From assembly GCF_019793465.1 (NCBI RefSeq), contig NZ_JAILYJ010000016.1, forward strand, positions 62,001 to 126,000: a stretch of 64,000 nucleotides of DNA, in the 5' to 3' direction. Both the position numbers and the translations under genes were made by a program. Within the stretch, counting starts at the first letter, position 1. Every line of letters starts with the position of its first letter. Shown here one piece after another: positions 34,993 to 44,107 of this stretch. The stretch comes from Rhizobium croatiense. Lineage in GTDB: Bacteria > Pseudomonadota > Alphaproteobacteria > Rhizobiales > Rhizobiaceae. The notes under the pieces are model-generated. The model searched no databases and was not told the DNA's origin. It saw only the letters and a list, made by a program, of their open reading frames with translations.

Positions 34993-36225
34993 TCAGTTCC
35001 GCGCCCAGAATTTCCAGAACGGCTTCTTTGCCACGGCTTCCGCCGTTTCCTGCGGTTCGGGCGCGGTAAAGGCCAGCGGGTTCTGCGTCGGCACCGGCAC
35101 GACCGCCGGGGTGGCGGCAGCGACTGCCATTGGCTGCGCCTGCGGCTGGGCAGGGGCAGCAGGCGTGGCGCCCGGCGCTGATTTGGCGGCGAGGCCCTGA
35201 GCGGTGCGCTTGGCCATCAGGTCTTCGAGTTCCGCAACCTTGACCATGCGGCCGGCTTCCAGCGAGGTGCCGGTCGGGGCGAAGGCTAGCTCGCGGCCCT
35301 TGCGCAGCTTGGCGACCACCGCCTTGCGCTCGGCTTCGGAGGGGTCGTACCAGGCCATGCCGTCATATTTGCTCAACGCCTTGGTATAGTCGGCATCATA
35401 GGTCTTGCCGTAGGACGCAAGGGCGGCCGCAAGCGCCGGCGGCGCCGACATGGCAGGGCATTTGCCGGCGGCATTGAAGGCGCCGCCATCGGTTACCTGC
35501 TGGTTGAAGACATATTTCTTCTCGCAGACGTTCACCTCGGGCGGGCGCTTCGTCACTTCGAAATTGTCGTAGCCGACCTTCAGCATCTTCCAGAAGTCGT
35601 AATTGCTGTCGAGGCGATGCTTGACCATGTTTTCCGCCGTCATGCGGAAGGGGAAGGCCTGAAGCTGCACGGTTGCCTGGCCGCCCTTGAAGGCGTCGCG
35701 GGCAAAGGCGTAAATTTCAAGCACCTGCTGGTCGGTCATCGAATAGCAGCCGGAGGACGAGCAGGCGCCATGGATCATCAGATCGGAGCCGGTGCGGCCG
35801 TTCGCCGCGTCGTAGCGGTTCGGGAAGCCGGTGTTGATCGCCAGATAATATTTGGAATTGGGGTTCAGGTTGGCGCGCGTCAGGTCGTAGAAACCTTCCG
35901 GCGCCTGCCGGTCGCCGGTTTTTACCTTCGGACCGAGACGGCCGGACCAGGCGCAGATCTTGTAGTCGGCGATCTTGTCGAAACGGTTATCGGTCTTCGC
36001 CTTCCAGATCTCCATGGCACCTTCTTCCTTGAAGATGCGGATCATGATCGGCGAATTGCGGTCCATGCCCTTGGCGGACATGGCGGTGAGGATATGAGGG
36101 GGGAGCGGCTGCTCGACCTTGTTCTTGACCTTGGAAAGATCGACCTGCGCGGTTTCCAACGCGTCATTACAGCTGGAAAGAGCCAGCGCCATGAGGGAAA
36201 CATAGGCAAAATGACGTATGCGCAT
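34993..36225 (-). CDS. YafK-type L,D-transpeptidase family lipoprotein
   Basis: A 410-residue envelope protein with a lipoprotein-type signal ('LMALALSSC', Cys19). The YkuD catalytic motif reads 'MIHGACSSSGCYSM', with His152 and the nucleophile Cys160. YafK/DpaA members cleave or form links between peptidoglycan and lipoprotein. The C-terminal 70 residues are an Ala/Pro/Gln-rich low-complexity tail ('PAAPAQPQAQP') ending with 'PFWKFWARN'. It leads a two-gene unit with tusA. Confidence 0.88.
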   Translation of the reverse strand: MRIRHFAYVSLMALALSSCNDALETAQVDLSKVKNKVEQPLPPHILTAMSAKGMDRNSPIMIRIFKEEGAMEIWKAKTDNRFDKIADYKICAWSGRLGPKVKTGDRQAPEGFYDLTRANLNPNSKYYLAINTGFPNRYDAANGRTGSDLMIHGACSSSGCYSMTDQQVLEIYAFARDAFKGGQATVQLQAFPFRMTAENMVKHRLDSNYDFWKMLKVGYDNFEVTKRPPEVNVCEKKYVFNQQVTDGGAFNAAGKCPAMSAPPALAAALASYGKTYDADYTKALSKYDGMAWYDPSEAERKAVVAKLRKGRELAFAPTGTSLEAGRMVKVAELEDLMAKRTAQGLAAKSAPGATPAAPAQPQAQPMAVAAATPAVVPVPTQNPLAFTAPEPQETAEAVAKKPFWKFWARN

Positions 36226-36420
36226 CCAAACTAGCCCATAAAGAAGTGCGACCCGGTCGCCTAAGGAGTCCTGGCACGAGGCAGAATCATAAGCGGCTTA
36301 TACTTCACAAATCCTTACCAGCCTATGACGTGTGAGGAACGCCCCCGCAAGCGCAAATGTTAGAGATAACATCAATGTGGCCAAGGTTTGGCCTCAATCG
36401 GCAAAGAGTTGCAACTAGCC

Positions 36421-37374
36421 TTACAGATTCCGGCCCATGTTGAGGAATTTCTGGCGCCGTTCGTTGCGCAACTGTTCGCCGGAGCGGGATGCCATTTCAG
36501 CCAGCGCATTGGCGATGACGTCGCCGGTTGTGGCAATGACGCTGTCGGGATCCCGATGGGCGCCGCCGAGCGGCTCGGAAATGATGCCATCGATGACGCC
36601 AAGTGACTTCAGGTCCTCGGCGGTGATCTTCATGTTGGTCGCGGCTTCCCGGGCGCGGGTCGAATCGCGCCAGAGAATGGAAGCGGCGCCCTCCGGCGAG
36701 ATAACACTGTAGATCGAATGCTCGAGCATATAGACCCTGTTGCCGGTGGCGATCGCGATTGCGCCGCCCGAGCCGCCTTCGCCGATGACGACGGAAACGA
36801 GTGGAACCTTGACGCCTAGACACATTTCCGTCGAACGGGCGATCGCCTCGGCCTGGCCGCGTTCTTCGGCGCCGACGCCGGGATAGGCGCCTGCCGTATC
36901 CACCAGCGAAATCACCGGCAGGCCAAAACGATCGGCCATTTCAAGGATGCGGATCGCCTTGCGGTAGCCTTCCGGGCGGGGGCTGCCGAAATTGTGTTTC
37001 AGGCGGGACTTGGTGTCGTTGCCCTTTTCCTGGCCGATGACGGCCACGGGCTGACCGCGGAAGCGGGCAAGGCCCGCCTGGATCGCGGCATCCTCGGAAA
37101 ACTTGCGGTCGCCGGCGAGCGGCGTGAATTCCTGGAACAGCGTCTTGGCGTAATCGACGAAATGCGGGCGCTGCGGGTGGCGGGCGACCTGCGTCTTCTG
37201 CCAGGGATTGAGCTTCGAATAGATTTCGACGATCGCCTCACGGACGCGAACCTCCAGCCGGCTGATCTCATCGGTGGTGTCGATGCTCTCGTCTTCCGTT
37301 GCGAGCTTCTTCAGCTCGATGATCTTGCCTTCGAGGTCGGAGATCGGCTTTTCGAAGTCGAGATAATTGTGCAT
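36421..37374 (-). CDS. accA: acetyl-CoA carboxylase carboxyltransferase subunit alpha
   Basis: AccA, with AccD, moves the carboxyl group from biotin to acetyl-CoA in the first step of fatty-acid synthesis. The 317-residue length is standard. Family marks: the N-terminal 'YLDFEKPISDLEGKI', 'QEKGNDTKSRLKHNFGSPRPEGYRKA', and 'GEGGSGGAIAIATGNRVYMLEHSIYSVISPEGAASILWRD'. It follows xerD by 62 bases on the same strand, an order seen in many Rhizobiales. Confidence 0.97.
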   Translation of the reverse strand: MHNYLDFEKPISDLEGKIIELKKLATEDESIDTTDEISRLEVRVREAIVEIYSKLNPWQKTQVARHPQRPHFVDYAKTLFQEFTPLAGDRKFSEDAAIQAGLARFRGQPVAVIGQEKGNDTKSRLKHNFGSPRPEGYRKAIRILEMADRFGLPVISLVDTAGAYPGVGAEERGQAEAIARSTEMCLGVKVPLVSVVIGEGGSGGAIAIATGNRVYMLEHSIYSVISPEGAASILWRDSTRAREAATNMKITAEDLKSLGVIDGIISEPLGGAHRDPDSVIATTGDVIANALAEMASRSGEQLRNERRQKFLNMGRNL

Positions 37375-37436
37375 GAGGTGCGTTTCCGTTCCTTGTGCCC
37401 GGGGCGTTTTCCTGGCTCCGCCCCTTGTCGCCGGTC

Positions 37437-38390
37437 CTATTCGTGCTTTTTCGCCTGTTTGGCAAGGGGGTGATGCGTCTGGACGAGCTGCTGCAGCCTC
37501 TCTTCGAGCACATGCGTGTAGATCTGTGTGGTCGAAATGTCCGAATGGCCGAGGAGTTCCTGGACGACGCGCAGATCGGCGCCGTTGGCGAGCAGATGGC
37601 TGGCAAAGGCGTGGCGCATGACATGCGGCGAGATCAGCGACGGCGTCAGGCCGGCGCGGATCGCCAGGTTCTTCAGGTCTCGCGCAAAAACCTGGCGCGG
37701 CAGGTAGCCCTCCTTCGAGGCGGCCGGAAACAGCCAGGGGCTTTCCTGCGGCTCCTTCGCCACGGCATTTTCGGCCGTCAGCAGCCGCCCGTAGGATTTC
37801 AGGGCCTTGATCGCCGATTGCGACAACGGCACCAGCCGCTCCTTGTTGCCCTTGCCGCGGATCATCAGGAAGCGGCCCTCCTGGTCGAGGACGCGGGCGG
37901 GAAGCGAGACGAGCTCGCTGACGCGCATGCCGGTGGCATAAAGCAGCTCCAAGAGCGCCAGCATGCGCAGGCGCTGCAACTGACCCGGGGCCGGATCGTC
38001 GGCCTCGGTCTGCGCCTGGAATAGCAGCCTGCCGACCTCCTCGACCCCCATCGTCTTCGGCAGCGGACGCCCTTTCTTCGGCGCGTCGAGCACGCCGGTG
38101 GGGTCATCGGTGCGAATGCCTTCAGCGTAGAGGAACTTGTAGAACTGCCGCATGGCCGCAAGCCGGCGCGCCTGCGAGGAGGGCTTGAAACCCTGGCTTG
38201 CGAGCGAAGCGAGATAGGCGGAAAGGTCGGCGGAGGCGGCCTCGGTCAACCGTATGCTGCGGCCGTTCAGGAAGGACCTGATGTCATCGAGATCGCGCTC
38301 ATAGGACTGCAGGGTGTTGGTGGCGGCGCCGCGTTCGGCGCTCATCATTTCCAGGAAGGATTCCACATGGACGCGGCCGAGATCCCTCAT
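37437..38390 (-). CDS. xerD: tyrosine recombinase XerD
   Basis: A 317-residue site-specific recombinase that resolves chromosome dimers at dif with XerC. The SAM-like N-terminal domain covers about residues 1-105. The catalytic residues are visible in order: Arg in 'TGMRVSEL', Lys in 'GKGNKER', His-x-x-Arg in 'HVMRHAFASHLL', His in 'LGHSDIS' and Tyr in 'TTQIYTHV'. The start ATG 38390 is 5 bases past the stop of a small membrane protein gene; longer readings run through that gene. No integrase-type neighbourhood is present, so it is the housekeeping enzyme. Confidence 0.95.
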   Translation of the reverse strand: MRDLGRVHVESFLEMMSAERGAATNTLQSYERDLDDIRSFLNGRSIRLTEAASADLSAYLASLASQGFKPSSQARRLAAMRQFYKFLYAEGIRTDDPTGVLDAPKKGRPLPKTMGVEEVGRLLFQAQTEADDPAPGQLQRLRMLALLELLYATGMRVSELVSLPARVLDQEGRFLMIRGKGNKERLVPLSQSAIKALKSYGRLLTAENAVAKEPQESPWLFPAASKEGYLPRQVFARDLKNLAIRAGLTPSLISPHVMRHAFASHLLANGADLRVVQELLGHSDISTTQIYTHVLEERLQQLVQTHHPLAKQAKKHE

Positions 38391-38395
38391 GTCGC

Positions 38396-38572
38396 TCACT
38401 TCCCGGTGGTGTTGATCGTGCCCGTCGCCGGCGGATTGACCCGTTCGGACGGAATGCGAATCGTCACGTCGCGCGGCTCGGGCTCCACGAAGGTCGCAAG
38501 CGCCCACATCGCTCCGTAAACCGTCCCGGCGAGGATCGCGCAGACGAACAGAAAACGGAACAGGGTCGGCAT
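38396..38572 (-). CDS. 58-residue membrane protein upstream of xerD
   Basis: ATG 38570-38572, with AAGGAG upstream, opens 58 codons to TGA at 38396-38398. The product has one membrane segment (residues 4-27, 'LFRFLFVCAILAGTVYGAMWAL') followed by a periplasmic tail, 'VEPEPRDVTIRIPSERVNPP'. The stop is 5 bases before xerD, so translation is probably coupled. It is a conserved-looking small protein of unknown function. Confidence 0.75.
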   Translation of the reverse strand: MPTLFRFLFVCAILAGTVYGAMWALATFVEPEPRDVTIRIPSERVNPPATGTINTTGK

Positions 38573-38720
38573 CCGGCAACTCCTTCATGCTCTGCTTCTG
38601 TTATAAGAAGCGTATCTGCAAGTGCAAGAAGCGGTATTCAAGCCATGATTCCCTTGTCCGCGACTTGACGCTCCATCTGCATTTGTCGATACGGTTTGCA
38701 AACAAAGTGTGAATGGACCG

Positions 38721-39311
38721 ATGAGTGAACCACTGCTGACCGTTGCTGACAGCCTGAAAGACAGAGCTCGCGCCGCGCTCGGTTCACGCAATCTGATCCT
38801 TGTCGGCCTGATGGGGGCGGGAAAATCCTCGGTCGGGCGCATTGTCGCAAGCCAGCTCGGGATTCCCTTCATCGACAGCGACCACGAAATCGAGCGGGTG
38901 TCGCGCATGACGATCGCCGAACTTTTCGCGGCCTATGGCGAGGACGAATTCCGGGCGCTGGAAACGCGGGTCATGAAGCGTCTGCTGAAGAGCGGTCCGC
39001 GCGTCGTCTCGACCGGCGGCGGCGCCTTCGTCAATGAGCGGACGCGCAGGCATATCAAGCGGGGCGGCCTTTCGGTCTGGCTGAAGGCGGATCTCGACGT
39101 GCTTTGGGAACGGGTCAACAAACGCGACACGCGGCCGCTGCTCAAGACCGAAAATCCGAAGCAGACGCTCGAGAGCCTGATGAACGCACGTTATCCGATT
39201 TACGCCCAGGCCGACCTTACTGTGATCTCGCGCGATGTGCGCAAGGAAATCATGGCCGACGAGGTGCTGACGGCCGTGATCGAAGCTCAGAAAGAAAGTA
39301 CAGCGTCATGA
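38721..39311 (+). CDS. aroK: shikimate kinase
   Basis: A 196-residue kinase of the shikimate pathway (shikimate to shikimate 3-phosphate). P-loop 'GLMGAGKSSVGR', the shikimate-binding 'DSDHEIE' and 'FR..E', and 'STGGGAF' are all present. The start ATG 38721 (MSEPLL) is chosen over GTG 38709 by family length; neither has a strong ribosome-binding site. It overlaps aroB by 4 bases (ATGA). Confidence 0.95.
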   Translation: MSEPLLTVADSLKDRARAALGSRNLILVGLMGAGKSSVGRIVASQLGIPFIDSDHEIERVSRMTIAELFAAYGEDEFRALETRVMKRLLKSGPRVVSTGGGAFVNERTRRHIKRGGLSVWLKADLDVLWERVNKRDTRPLLKTENPKQTLESLMNARYPIYAQADLTVISRDVRKEIMADEVLTAVIEAQKESTAS

Positions 39312-40438
39312 ATGCGATAACCTCCGCTCCCGCCGTCCAGACTGTGCATGTGCCGCTCGGCGAGCGCGCCTATGACATCCTGATCGGGCCGGGGCTGATC
39401 GCGCGGGCCGGGGCCGAAATCGCCTCTCGCCTCAAGGGCCGCAAGGCGGCGGTCATCACCGACGAAAATGTCGCTCCGCTTTATCTCGAAGCGCTCGTTG
39501 CAAGCCTTGCTGATGCGGGCATCGTCTCGGCTGCGGTGGTGCTGCCGGCTGGCGAGAAGACCAAGAGTTTCGAGCATCTGATGACGGCCTGCGACAAGGT
39601 GCTGGAAGCCCGGGTTGAGCGCAATGATTATGTCATCGCGCTCGGCGGCGGCGTCATCGGCGATCTCTCGGGATTTGCAGCCGGCATTGTTCGCCGGGGC
39701 GTGCGCTTCGTGCAGGTGCCGACCTCGCTGCTGTCGCAGGTCGATTCCTCTGTCGGCGGCAAGACCGGGATCAATTCCCGCCACGGCAAGAACCTGATCG
39801 GCGTGTTCCATCAGCCGGACCTGGTCCTGGCCGATACCGATGTGCTGAATTCGCTGAGCGAGCGTGAATTTCGAGCCGGTTATGCCGAAGTCGCGAAATA
39901 CGGTCTGATTGACAAGCCGGATTTCTTCGCCTGGCTGGAAGCGAACTGGAAGGCCGTGTTCGCTGGCGGCGCCGCCCGCATCGAGGCGATCGCCACCAGT
40001 TGCCAGGCGAAGGCCGATGTCGTCGTCGCCGACGAGCGAGAGAACGGCCAGCGGGCGCTGCTCAATCTCGGCCACACCTTCGGCCATGCGCTGGAAGCGG
40101 CGACCGCCTATGACAGCCGCCGCCTTGTGCACGGCGAAGGCGTTTCGATCGGCATGGTGCTGGCGCATGAATTCTCCGCACGGATGAACCTTGCCAGCCC
40201 CGACGATGCGCGCCGCGTCGATCGGCATCTGCAGGCGGTCGGCTTGCCGACCCGGATGTCCGACATTCCGGGCGAGCTGCCGCCGGCCGAGGCGCTGATG
40301 GATGCGATTGCGCAGGACAAGAAGGTCAAGGGCGGCAAGCTCACCTTCATCCTGACGCGCGGCATCGGCCAGTCCTTCGTCGCCGACGACGTTCCGGCCT
40401 CCGAGGTGATCAGCTTTCTCAGGGAAAAACATCCCTGA
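39308..40438 (+). CDS. aroB: 3-dehydroquinate synthase
   Basis: A 376-residue NAD-dependent enzyme that makes dehydroquinate in aromatic amino acid synthesis. Marks are 'GGGVIGDLSGFAAGI', 'PTSLLSQVDSSVGGKTGIN', and the zinc ligands in 'HTFGHALE' and 'HGEGVSIGM'. ATG 39308 overlaps the aroK stop, and its own stop overlaps the next gene, so three genes are coupled. Confidence 0.96.
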   Translation: MNAITSAPAVQTVHVPLGERAYDILIGPGLIARAGAEIASRLKGRKAAVITDENVAPLYLEALVASLADAGIVSAAVVLPAGEKTKSFEHLMTACDKVLEARVERNDYVIALGGGVIGDLSGFAAGIVRRGVRFVQVPTSLLSQVDSSVGGKTGINSRHGKNLIGVFHQPDLVLADTDVLNSLSEREFRAGYAEVAKYGLIDKPDFFAWLEANWKAVFAGGAARIEAIATSCQAKADVVVADERENGQRALLNLGHTFGHALEAATAYDSRRLVHGEGVSIGMVLAHEFSARMNLASPDDARRVDRHLQAVGLPTRMSDIPGELPPAEALMDAIAQDKKVKGGKLTFILTRGIGQSFVADDVPASEVISFLREKHP

Positions 40439-41748
40439 TGACGGTCGAAGGCGCTCTGGCATTTCTCGCGACATATTGGCCGGAGATCCTTTCGATCACG
40501 GCGCTCGTCCTGATGTCCGCCTTCTTTTCCGGCTCGGAAACCGCGCTGACCGCCGTTTCGCGCAGCCGCATCCATACGCTTGAGGTCAACGGCGACGAGC
40601 GCGCCGGCATCGTCCGCCAGCTGATCGAGCGGCGCGACCGGCTGATCGGCGCGCTGCTGATCGGCAACAATCTCGCCAATATCCTGTCGTCGTCGATCGC
40701 CACCAGCCTGTTTCTCGGGCTGTTCGGCAGTTCCGGCGTGGCGCTGGCGACGCTGGCGATGACCGTCATCCTCGTCATCTTCGCGGAAGTGCTGCCGAAG
40801 AGCTGGGCGATCTCGACGCCGGAGCGCTTCGCGCTTGCGGTGGCGCTTCCAGCCAGGCTTTTCGTCACCGTCGTCGGGCCGGCATCCTCCTTCGTCAATG
40901 CGATCGTGCGGCGGATTCTGGCACTGTTCGGCATCAATCTCTCATGGGAGGTGTCGATGCTGACGGCGCATGAGGAACTGCGCGGCGCCGTCGATCTGCT
41001 CCACCGTGAGGGCTCGGTGGTAAAGGCCGATCGCGACCGGCTCGGCGGCGTGCTCGACCTCGGTGAACTGGAATTGTCAGACATCATGGTCCACCGGACC
41101 GCGATGCGGGCGATCAATGCCGACGATCCGCCGGAAACGGTGGTGCGCGCCATCCTCGAGAGCCCCTATACGCGCATGCCGCTGTGGCGCGGCACGATCG
41201 ACAACATCATCGGCGTCGTCCATGCCAAGGATCTCCTGCGCGCACTGGCCGAGCCGAACATGGAGCCGCAGAACCTCGATATCGTCAGAATTGCGCAGAA
41301 GCCGTGGTTCGTGCCCGACAGCACCAACCTCGAAGACCAGCTCAATGCCTTCCTGCGCCGCAAACAGCATTTCGCCGTCGTCGTCGACGAATATGGCGAG
41401 GTGCAGGGCATCGTCACGCTTGAGGATATTCTCGAGGAAATCGTCGGCGACATTTCCGACGAGCATGACATCGAGATTCAGGGCGTGCGCCAGGAGGCGG
41501 ATGGTTCGATCGTCGTCGACGGCGGCGTGCCGATCCGCGACCTCAACCGTGCGCTCGACTGGAGCCTGCCCGACGAGGAGGCGACGACGATCGCCGGCCT
41601 CGTCATCCATGAATCGATGACCATTCCGGAAGAGCGCCAGGCCTTCACCTTTTATGGCAAACGGTTCGTCGTCATGAAGCGGGAGAAGAACCGCATCACC
41701 AAGCTGCGCATTCGTCCGGCCGGGGAAGACGGCGTAAAGCCGGCCTGA
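40438..41748 (+). CDS. CNNM/CorC-HlyC family membrane protein
   Basis: A 436-residue protein: an N-terminal CNNM/DUF21 domain with three or four membrane segments (residues 10-180), a CBS pair (about 205-330) with 'VVVDEYGEVQGIVTLEDILEEIVG', and a C-terminal CorC_HlyC domain. Members affect magnesium or cobalt efflux and tolerance. Its ATG shares the last A of the aroB stop, so it is translated with aroKB. Confidence 0.9.
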   Translation: MTVEGALAFLATYWPEILSITALVLMSAFFSGSETALTAVSRSRIHTLEVNGDERAGIVRQLIERRDRLIGALLIGNNLANILSSSIATSLFLGLFGSSGVALATLAMTVILVIFAEVLPKSWAISTPERFALAVALPARLFVTVVGPASSFVNAIVRRILALFGINLSWEVSMLTAHEELRGAVDLLHREGSVVKADRDRLGGVLDLGELELSDIMVHRTAMRAINADDPPETVVRAILESPYTRMPLWRGTIDNIIGVVHAKDLLRALAEPNMEPQNLDIVRIAQKPWFVPDSTNLEDQLNAFLRRKQHFAVVVDEYGEVQGIVTLEDILEEIVGDISDEHDIEIQGVRQEADGSIVVDGGVPIRDLNRALDWSLPDEEATTIAGLVIHESMTIPEERQAFTFYGKRFVVMKREKNRITKLRIRPAGEDGVKPA

Positions 41749-41792
41749 TCGGCTTGGCGCGAAGACAACCGGTTCCTATATAGGTTGCGGCT

Positions 41793-42077
41793 CTACCATC
41801 GCGTCGCCTCGCCGGGGGCTGCCGGTTCGACGGCCAGCGCGTGCAGGCCGGCATCGAGTTCCGGTTTCAACAGATCCGTGATGGCCCGGTGGCGCGCCAG
41901 CCGCGACAGGCCGGCAAATTTTGCCGAAACGATCCTCACCCGCATGTGGGTTTCGCCGGTGCCTGTGATATCGGGCTGGTGGCCGGCATGCAGGTGGCTT
42001 TCGTCGATGACGCTCAGGCGGTCGGGGGCGAAGGCTTCGACAAGTTTCTCTTCGATGCGGGTCTTGAGAGTCATCAT
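41793..42077 (-). CDS. BolA family protein
   Basis: A 94-residue BolA-like protein, partner of monothiol glutaredoxins in iron-sulfur handling. The fold mark 'SH.HAGH' and the ending stretch 'KFAGLSRLARHRAITDLLKPEL..GLHAL' are conserved. The tail (residues 82-94) is Pro/Ala-rich. It is divergent from the J-domain gene (102 bases), a pair often kept in Rhizobiales. Confidence 0.9.
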   Translation of the reverse strand: MMTLKTRIEEKLVEAFAPDRLSVIDESHLHAGHQPDITGTGETHMRVRIVSAKFAGLSRLARHRAITDLLKPELDAGLHALAVEPAAPGEATRW

Positions 42078-42179
42078 CCGGTCTTGCTGTTGCGCGAAAG
42101 GGGTTCCCACCAAGCCAGCAACATTCCCATTTGTCAATTCTTGTTGTCGCCTTCCGACAGCCCCATAATTAGCGCCGCC

Positions 42180-42797
42180 ATGAGACTTGATTCCAAATAT
42201 TTCGATCGCATCCGAACACGCCGCAAACGCGAGCAGGAGGCAGAGCAGGCACCGCCTACCTGCCAGTGGGACGGCTGTGACAAGAAAGGTTCGCATCGCG
42301 CGCCGGTCGGGCGCAATGCGGAAGGCCAGTTCTTTTTGTTCTGTTTCGAGCACGTCAAGGAATACAACAAGGGCTACAACTATTTCTCCGGTCTTTCGGA
42401 CGGCGAGATCGCGCGATACCAGAAAGAGGCGATCACCGGCCACCGGCCGACATGGACGGTCGGCGTCAACAAATCGGCGAAGGACAGTCCGCTGCATTCG
42501 GAAGTCCGCTCCGGCGCCTATACGCGCGTTCGCGATCCCTTCGGCTTCGTCAAGGAAGGCGGCAAGGGCAGCGGCCCGCGTTTTCCCCAGGCGCGCAAGC
42601 TGAAATCGCTGGAAAGCAAGGCCTTCGATACGATGGGGCTGCATGCCAATGCGACATCGGCGGAGATCAAGAGCCGCTACAAGGAACTGGTCAAGAAGCA
42701 CCACCCGGATGCCAATGGCGGCGACCGCGGCTCGGAGGAGCGTTTCCGCGCCGTCATCCAGGCCTATCAATTGTTGAAGCAGAACGGTTTTTGTTAA
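42180..42797 (+). CDS. J-domain (DnaJ-like) protein
   Basis: A 205-residue protein with the J-domain at the C-terminus (about 145-205, 'HANATSAEIKSRYKELVKKHHPDANGG'), containing the HPD signature that stimulates Hsp70 ATPase. The N-terminal part has a Cys-containing block ('CQWDGCDKKGSHRAP', 'FFLFCFEHVKEYNKGYNYF') that may bind metal. The start ATG 42180 is set by the conserved 'MRLDSKYFDRIR' opening. It precedes cobS by about 300 bases and is probably its own unit. Confidence 0.9.
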   Translation: MRLDSKYFDRIRTRRKREQEAEQAPPTCQWDGCDKKGSHRAPVGRNAEGQFFLFCFEHVKEYNKGYNYFSGLSDGEIARYQKEAITGHRPTWTVGVNKSAKDSPLHSEVRSGAYTRVRDPFGFVKEGGKGSGPRFPQARKLKSLESKAFDTMGLHANATSAEIKSRYKELVKKHHPDANGGDRGSEERFRAVIQAYQLLKQNGFC

Positions 42798-43102
42798 TTC
42801 CCGTCCTTGCTCTTAGGCTTCAATCGGGTATGGTCCAAATCGGCTGAGGCCGCAGGCAAACGCGGCTCCTATTTGCGTGTTTACCCATCGCCTCCGCCGA
42901 CCTTCCGGACGCGGCGTTTCTTGTCCGGGACTCTTTCAAGAATGCTCGCAAGCGGTCATCATCCCGCCGAGGTTTCGTTTCAGTCCCGGAGAAGTATCGC
43001 CGACGTTCCGACCTGGACGGGCGCGGATAACATCGCGGCGTCACGGTTGCGACATGGCCTGAGACAGTATGGCCGGGTGGCATCACCCGCCTTGGAGACA
43101 TG
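42798..43102. other. 305-bp region between the J-domain gene and cobS
   Basis: Nothing coding is supported and no cobalamin-riboswitch box is seen. It should contain the cobST promoter. Confidence 0.5.
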
Positions 43103-44095
43103 ATGAGCAAGATCGACCTGGATATATCTGAACTGCCCGATACCACCGTTTCGGTCCGCGAGACCTTTGGCATCGATTCGGACATCCGCGTTCCCGCCTA
43201 CAGCAAGGGCGACGCCTATGTGCCGGACCTCGATCCCGACTATCTGTTCGACCGCGACACGACGCTCGCCATTCTCGCAGGCTTTGCCCACAACCGACGC
43301 GTGATGATCTCCGGCTATCACGGCACCGGCAAGTCCTCGCATATCGAACAGGTGGCGGCACGACTCAACTGGCCTTGCGTGCGCATCAACCTCGACAGCC
43401 ATGTCAGCCGTATCGATCTCGTCGGCAAGGACGCGATCGTCGTCAAGGACGGGCTGCAGGTCACCGAATTCAAGGACGGCATCCTGCCCTGGGCCTATCA
43501 GCACAATGTCGCGCTCGTCTTCGACGAATATGATGCCGGCCGTCCCGATGTGATGTTCGTCATCCAGCGCGTGCTCGAATCCTCCGGCCGCCTGACGCTG
43601 CTCGACCAGAGCCGCGTCATCCGGCCGCACCCGGCCTTTCGCCTGTTTGCGACCGCCAATACGATCGGCCTCGGTGACACCACGGGCCTTTATCACGGCA
43701 CGCAGCAGATCAACCAGGCGCAGATGGACCGCTGGTCGATCGTCACGACGCTGAACTATCTGCCGCATGATCACGAAGTGAATATCGTCGCCGCCAAGGT
43801 GAAGAGCTTCGGCAAGGACAGGGAAGGCCGCGAGATCGTGTCAAAGATGGTGCGTGTCGCGGATCTGACCCGCGCTGCCTTCATGAACGGCGACCTGTCG
43901 ACCGTCATGAGCCCGCGCACGGTCATTACCTGGGCCGAGAACGCCGAGATCTTCGGCGATCTCGCCTTCGCCTTCCGCACCACCTTCCTCAACAAGTGCG
44001 ACGAGCTGGAGCGACCGCTGGTCGCCGAGCACTATCAGCGCGCCTTCGGCGTCGAGCTGAAGGAAAGTGCCGCCAACATCGTTCTCGGAGCCTGA
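43103..44095 (+). CDS. cobS: cobaltochelatase subunit CobS
   Basis: CobS is the AAA+ ATPase subunit of the CobNST complex that inserts cobalt into hydrogenobyrinate a,c-diamide in aerobic B12 synthesis. The 330-residue protein has Walker A 'GYHGTGKSSH', Walker B 'LVFDEYDAG' and sensor-1 'FATANTIG'. The start is ATG 43103, with GGAG at 43094-43097 giving five bases of spacing; ATG 43100 gives two. It is followed by cobT 12 bases downstream; cobN is not in the window. Confidence 0.96.
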   Translation: MSKIDLDISELPDTTVSVRETFGIDSDIRVPAYSKGDAYVPDLDPDYLFDRDTTLAILAGFAHNRRVMISGYHGTGKSSHIEQVAARLNWPCVRINLDSHVSRIDLVGKDAIVVKDGLQVTEFKDGILPWAYQHNVALVFDEYDAGRPDVMFVIQRVLESSGRLTLLDQSRVIRPHPAFRLFATANTIGLGDTTGLYHGTQQINQAQMDRWSIVTTLNYLPHDHEVNIVAAKVKSFGKDREGREIVSKMVRVADLTRAAFMNGDLSTVMSPRTVITWAENAEIFGDLAFAFRTTFLNKCDELERPLVAEHYQRAFGVELKESAANIVLGA

Positions 44096-44107
44096 GACCG
44101 ACCGATC

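Noticed and set aside
36226..36420. Small gene between accA and the L,D-transpeptidase gene
   Set aside because: Only short frames without start signals; the region probably holds the promoter of the L,D-transpeptidase gene and the end of the accA transcript.
42798..43102. Cobalamin riboswitch upstream of cobST
   Set aside because: No B12-box-like sequence is seen in the 305 bp.
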